Source of the DNA: Gordonia iterans
Lineage (GTDB): Bacteria > Actinomycetota > Actinomycetes > Mycobacteriales > Mycobacteriaceae
DNA length: 64,000 bases
NCBI RefSeq assembly: GCF_002993285.1
Contig: NZ_CP027433.1
Coordinates: 1,054,001 to 1,118,000 of the forward strand
Reading direction: 5' to 3'
The stretch's first letter is position 1. Each line of letters begins with the position of its first letter. Below the pieces are notes generated by a model. The model searched no databases. It worked only from the letters and a program-made list of their open reading frames with translations, and was not told the DNA's origin. The position numbers and the translations under genes were made by a program. Positions 61,730 through 64,000 of this stretch are shown in pieces.

Positions 61730-63097
61730 ATGACTGAGCGGGGACCCGAAGCGAACAGTTCACCCGGAACGGGGCAGTGGCGGCAGCCGCCGCCTGGACA
61801 GCCTGTTCGACCGGCGCAGCCGTACGGTCCCCCCGGACAGCAGGCTTTCGGTCCCGGCGGGCCCGCACCCGGGCAGCCGGCCCCCGGTCCGGCCTACGGC
61901 CGCCCGCAGGAAGCCACCCGCGTGATGGGGACCGGCGGCTTTCCAGTGGCTCCGCCGCCCGGCCCGCCGCTGTCCGGCCCGCCGCCGACGCCGCCCCCGT
62001 CCGGCGGCAAGGGGAGCCGCGCGCCTCTCTGGGTGGCGCTGGCCGTGGTGCTCGCGCTGATCGCCGGCGGCATCGGAAGCGCTGTCGGGGTAGTGGCCAC
62101 CCGCAGCTCCGACGACGCTGCATCCAAGGTGGTGGAGCAGGGCTCGCCGAGCGCCCCGATCACCACGCAGCCGCCGGTGGAGCCCGGTTCGGTGCAAGAC
62201 GTGGCCGAGCGGACGCTGCCGTCCGTGGTGTCGATCGCCGTGCAGGCCGGGAGCCAGTCGGGTTCCGGATCGGGCGTGGTGCTGTCCGAGGACGGCCTCA
62301 TCATCACCAACAACCACGTGGTTTCGGCGGGCGGCAACCGGCCCGCCGACGACGTGCTGGTCAGCTTCAGTGACGGCACTCGTTCGCGGGCCAGGGTGAT
62401 CGGCGCCGATGCGATGTCCGACATCGCCGTCATCCAGTCCGAGAAGAAGGGCCTCACCCCGATCTCGGTGGGAACGTCCGACAACCTGTCGGTGGGCCAG
62501 GACGTGATCGCGATCGGCTCGCCGCTCGGTCTGGACGGCACGGTGACGACCGGCATCATCAGTTCTCTCAACCGTCCGGTGTCCACCGCCGGCGCCGACG
62601 GCTCGGTGGAGTCGGTGATCGACGCGATCCAGACAGACGCCGCGATCAACCCCGGCAACTCCGGCGGTGCACTGGTGAACTCCGTCGGGGCGCTGATCGG
62701 GATCAACACTGCGATCGCGACCCTCGGCGGCGCGGACCGCGCCACCGGTTCCATCGGTCTCGGTTTCGCGATCCCGGTGGACCAGGCGATGCGCGTCGCG
62801 AACCAACTCATCAAGGGCGAGCCGGTCACGCGGGCCAGCCTCGGCGTGAACGTGCGGCCGAGCCCGGACGCCGAACAGCCCGGCGCGGTGGTGTCCGAGG
62901 TGGTCCGCGGGGGAGCGGCCGAGAAGGCGAACATCCCCCAGGGGGCGGTGATCACCGCCGTCGACGACCGCAAGATCGCCTCGTCGGAGGCCCTGGTCGC
63001 GGCGATCCGGTCGCAGCGACCCGGTCAGACCGTGAAGATCACCTACACGCACCAAGGTCGGGAGCAGGTCGCTACCGTGACATTGGGGACGGCCTGA
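61730..63097 (+). CDS. pepD: HtrA-like serine protease PepD
   Basis: 455 residues. Cytoplasmic Pro/Gly/Gln-rich N-terminus, one transmembrane helix (PLWVALAVVLALIAGGIGSAVGVVA), an extracytoplasmic trypsin-like domain and a C-terminal PDZ domain. The catalytic triad is His 196 (IITNNHVVSAGG), Asp 231 (SDIAVIQSEK) and Ser 311 (AAINPGNSGGALV). PDZ sequence: VTRASLGVNVRPSPDAEQPGAVVSEVVRGGAAEKANIPQGAVI. Degrades or refolds damaged envelope proteins and in mycobacteria is under MprAB control. ATG 61730 starts the cytoplasmic region; the longer open frame upstream reads through repeat DNA. Confidence 0.94.
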   Translation: MTERGPEANSSPGTGQWRQPPPGQPVRPAQPYGPPGQQAFGPGGPAPGQPAPGPAYGRPQEATRVMGTGGFPVAPPPGPPLSGPPPTPPPSGGKGSRAPLWVALAVVLALIAGGIGSAVGVVATRSSDDAASKVVEQGSPSAPITTQPPVEPGSVQDVAERTLPSVVSIAVQAGSQSGSGSGVVLSEDGLIITNNHVVSAGGNRPADDVLVSFSDGTRSRARVIGADAMSDIAVIQSEKKGLTPISVGTSDNLSVGQDVIAIGSPLGLDGTVTTGIISSLNRPVSTAGADGSVESVIDAIQTDAAINPGNSGGALVNSVGALIGINTAIATLGGADRATGSIGLGFAIPVDQAMRVANQLIKGEPVTRASLGVNVRPSPDAEQPGAVVSEVVRGGAAEKANIPQGAVITAVDDRKIASSEALVAAIRSQRPGQTVKITYTHQGREQVATVTLGTA

Positions 63098-63703
63098 GTG
63101 CACGGAGAATCATCCGAGTCGGCACTCGCCGCACCGCCCACGACGAGAAGTAAGGACATCATGCTCGACGCCGAGGAAGTACAAGCCGACGCCGCCGCCC
63201 GCGCGGAGAGTCTCCGTGGTGAGCGCGAGGTGCTGCTCCGCGCCCTCGTCGTGGTGGTCGACGACCGCGCGGTCCACGGAGAGGACTCCACCGGGATCGG
63301 GCCGCTGGTCTGCGAGCTGCTGGAGGAGGGCCAGTTCCACGTCGACGCCACGGTAGCCGTGCCCGGAGACGAGATCGAGATCCGCAACGCGCTGAACACC
63401 GCGGTGATCGGCGGCGTCGACCTGGTGGTCTCGGTCGGGGGAGTGGGGGTCAAGTCGCGCGACGTGACTCCGGAGGCGACCGAGCCGCTGCTCGATCGCC
63501 GGCTCCGCGGCATCGAGGAGGCGTTGCGCAGTTCGGGGCTGTCGGCCGGCGCCACGGACGGTGGACTCTCCCGCGGCATGGCAGGCGTCTCCGGCCAGAC
63601 CGTCGTGGTGAATCTGGCCGACTCGCGGGCCGCGGTCCGCGACGGCATGGCCACGCTGATCCCGCTGTCGCACTACATCATCGACCAGATCACCGAGTTC
63701 TGA
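63098..63703 (+). CDS. moaB2: MogA/MoaB family molybdenum cofactor protein
   Basis: 201 residues. ALVVVVDDRAVHGEDSTGIGPLVCELLEEGQFHVDATVAVPGDEIEIRNALNTAVIGGVDLVVSVGGVGVKSRDVTPEATEPLLDRRLRGIEEALRS is the MoCF-binding fold; the usual GGTG loop reads GGVG and the DxTPE motif is intact. It may bind or adenylylate molybdopterin, although the MoaB2 group has no proven role. GTG 63098 is directly adjacent to the pepD stop (no gap), as in mycobacteria. Confidence 0.88.
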   Translation: MHGESSESALAAPPTTRSKDIMLDAEEVQADAAARAESLRGEREVLLRALVVVVDDRAVHGEDSTGIGPLVCELLEEGQFHVDATVAVPGDEIEIRNALNTAVIGGVDLVVSVGGVGVKSRDVTPEATEPLLDRRLRGIEEALRSSGLSAGATDGGLSRGMAGVSGQTVVVNLADSRAAVRDGMATLIPLSHYIIDQITEF

Positions 63704-63721
63704 TCGCGGGGGACGCTGTCA

Positions 63722-63904
63722 GTGAACTCTCAGCCTTCCTCAGGCCGGGACGGCGTCGACGAGCCGGATTGGGCCAGAAAACGTCGACTAGATGCCGTCT
63801 TCGGCAAGACGCTTTCGGACGCATCCGGGGCTTCCGGTGACGATCCTCACAGTGCTCGCGACCGCGACTGGTACGAGCGGAATCGGCCCCCGCACCACGA
63901 ATAG
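63722..63904 (+). CDS. Small conserved hypothetical protein, C-terminal WYERNRPPHH
   Basis: 60 residues from GTG 63722: hydrophilic, with PDWARKRRLDAVFGKTLSDASGASGDDPHSARDRDWYERNRPPHHE. The tail D-W-Y-x-x-N-R-P-P-H-H is one I associate with a small protein found after moaB2 in Mycobacteriales, so it is probably real. 18 bp after the moaB2 stop and in the same direction. Function unknown. Confidence 0.6.
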   Translation: MNSQPSSGRDGVDEPDWARKRRLDAVFGKTLSDASGASGDDPHSARDRDWYERNRPPHHE

Positions 63905-64000
63905 CCGCTGGCCAGGGCCTATATGGTTACGCGCATGGTGACCGGAAACGTTCGTTAATCGTCCGTTCATCGGCAGACACCGGGCCGTAACGAAGTTACT
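63905..64000. other. Window end, no gene seen
   Basis: 96 bp with TATATG near 63920 and only a very short frame from ATG 63935 (stop at 63956-63958). In mycobacteria mscL lies beyond this point on the other strand; nothing of it is visible here. Confidence 0.5.

Overview
The window is a G+C-rich chromosomal segment of an actinomycete of the order Mycobacteriales (Gordonia/Williamsia/Tsukamurella-like; I cannot resolve the genus from sequence alone). The evidence is codon use, frequent GTG starts, and gene order remembered from the Mycobacterium tuberculosis Rv0944-Rv0985c region: an Fpg-type glycosylase, SDR, pgi, chorismate mutase, uvrD1, M23 peptidase, sucCD, DUF5336 and DUF6350 proteins, purN-purH, a MoxR-type ATPase with its VWA partner, a DUF1707 protein, rpmF and mprA-mprB-pepD-moaB2. 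It contains no rRNA, CRISPR array, prophage or intact insertion sequence. One tRNA, tRNA-Arg(CCU), lies at 5307-5382.

Layout. Positions 1-1430: 3'-truncated DNA-3-methyladenine glycosylase, a SRPBCC protein and an HNH nuclease. Positions 1459-5123: a complete aztABCD-type zinc uptake locus, with aztB-aztD-aztC divergent from aztA across a Fur/Zur-like dyad. Positions 5300-12360: tRNA-Arg, a sunset-domain membrane protein, SDR, cobF, cysQ, Fpg/Nei, SDR, pgi, chorismate mutase. Positions 12427-20430: GT-C-like membrane protein, UvrD1, M23 peptidase, sucCD. Positions 20561-23006: a nonapeptide-repeat protein, an RDD protein, a DUF5336-like protein and a TetR regulator. Positions 23346-37502: leucine/branched-chain catabolism, with a three-domain indolepyruvate-type 2-oxoacid:ferredoxin oxidoreductase divergent from a seven-gene operon (methylcrotonyl-CoA carboxylase beta and alpha, isovaleryl-CoA dehydrogenase-like enzyme, MaoC hydratase, CitE-like lyase, acyl-CoA synthetase, acetoacetyl-CoA synthetase). 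This operon matches M. tuberculosis Rv2498c-Rv2502c plus fadD35. Positions 37588-42537: DUF5336, DUF6350, purN, purH. Positions 42724-52239: TauE/SafE exporter, an AbiEi/DUF559 protein, a GntR(YtrA)-ABC export operon, a YchJ-like protein, the MoxR/VWA pair, DUF1707, AEC transporter. Positions 52595-63904: rpmF, a secreted S15 esterase/peptidase, SDR, an AurF-type diiron oxygenase with an FprB-type reductase, then mprA, mprB, pepD, moaB2 and a small conserved protein.

The most unusual property is the amount of short repetitive, palindromic DNA. At least four families lie between genes, splitting mprA from mprB and mprB from pepD. They also lie inside conserved enzyme genes without breaking the reading frame: fpg, the 2-oxoacid oxidoreductase, accA1, the acyl-CoA dehydrogenase, acetoacetyl-CoA synthetase and the TauE exporter. 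A separate 167-bp MITE-like element with 23-bp terminal inverted repeats sits between an AEC transporter gene and rpmF.

A second pattern is a -10-like hexamer (xAnnnT) placed 6-8 bp before an ATG or GTG at more than ten genes, which suggests widespread leaderless transcription. All assignments come from reading the sequence and remembered family motifs; no database search was run.
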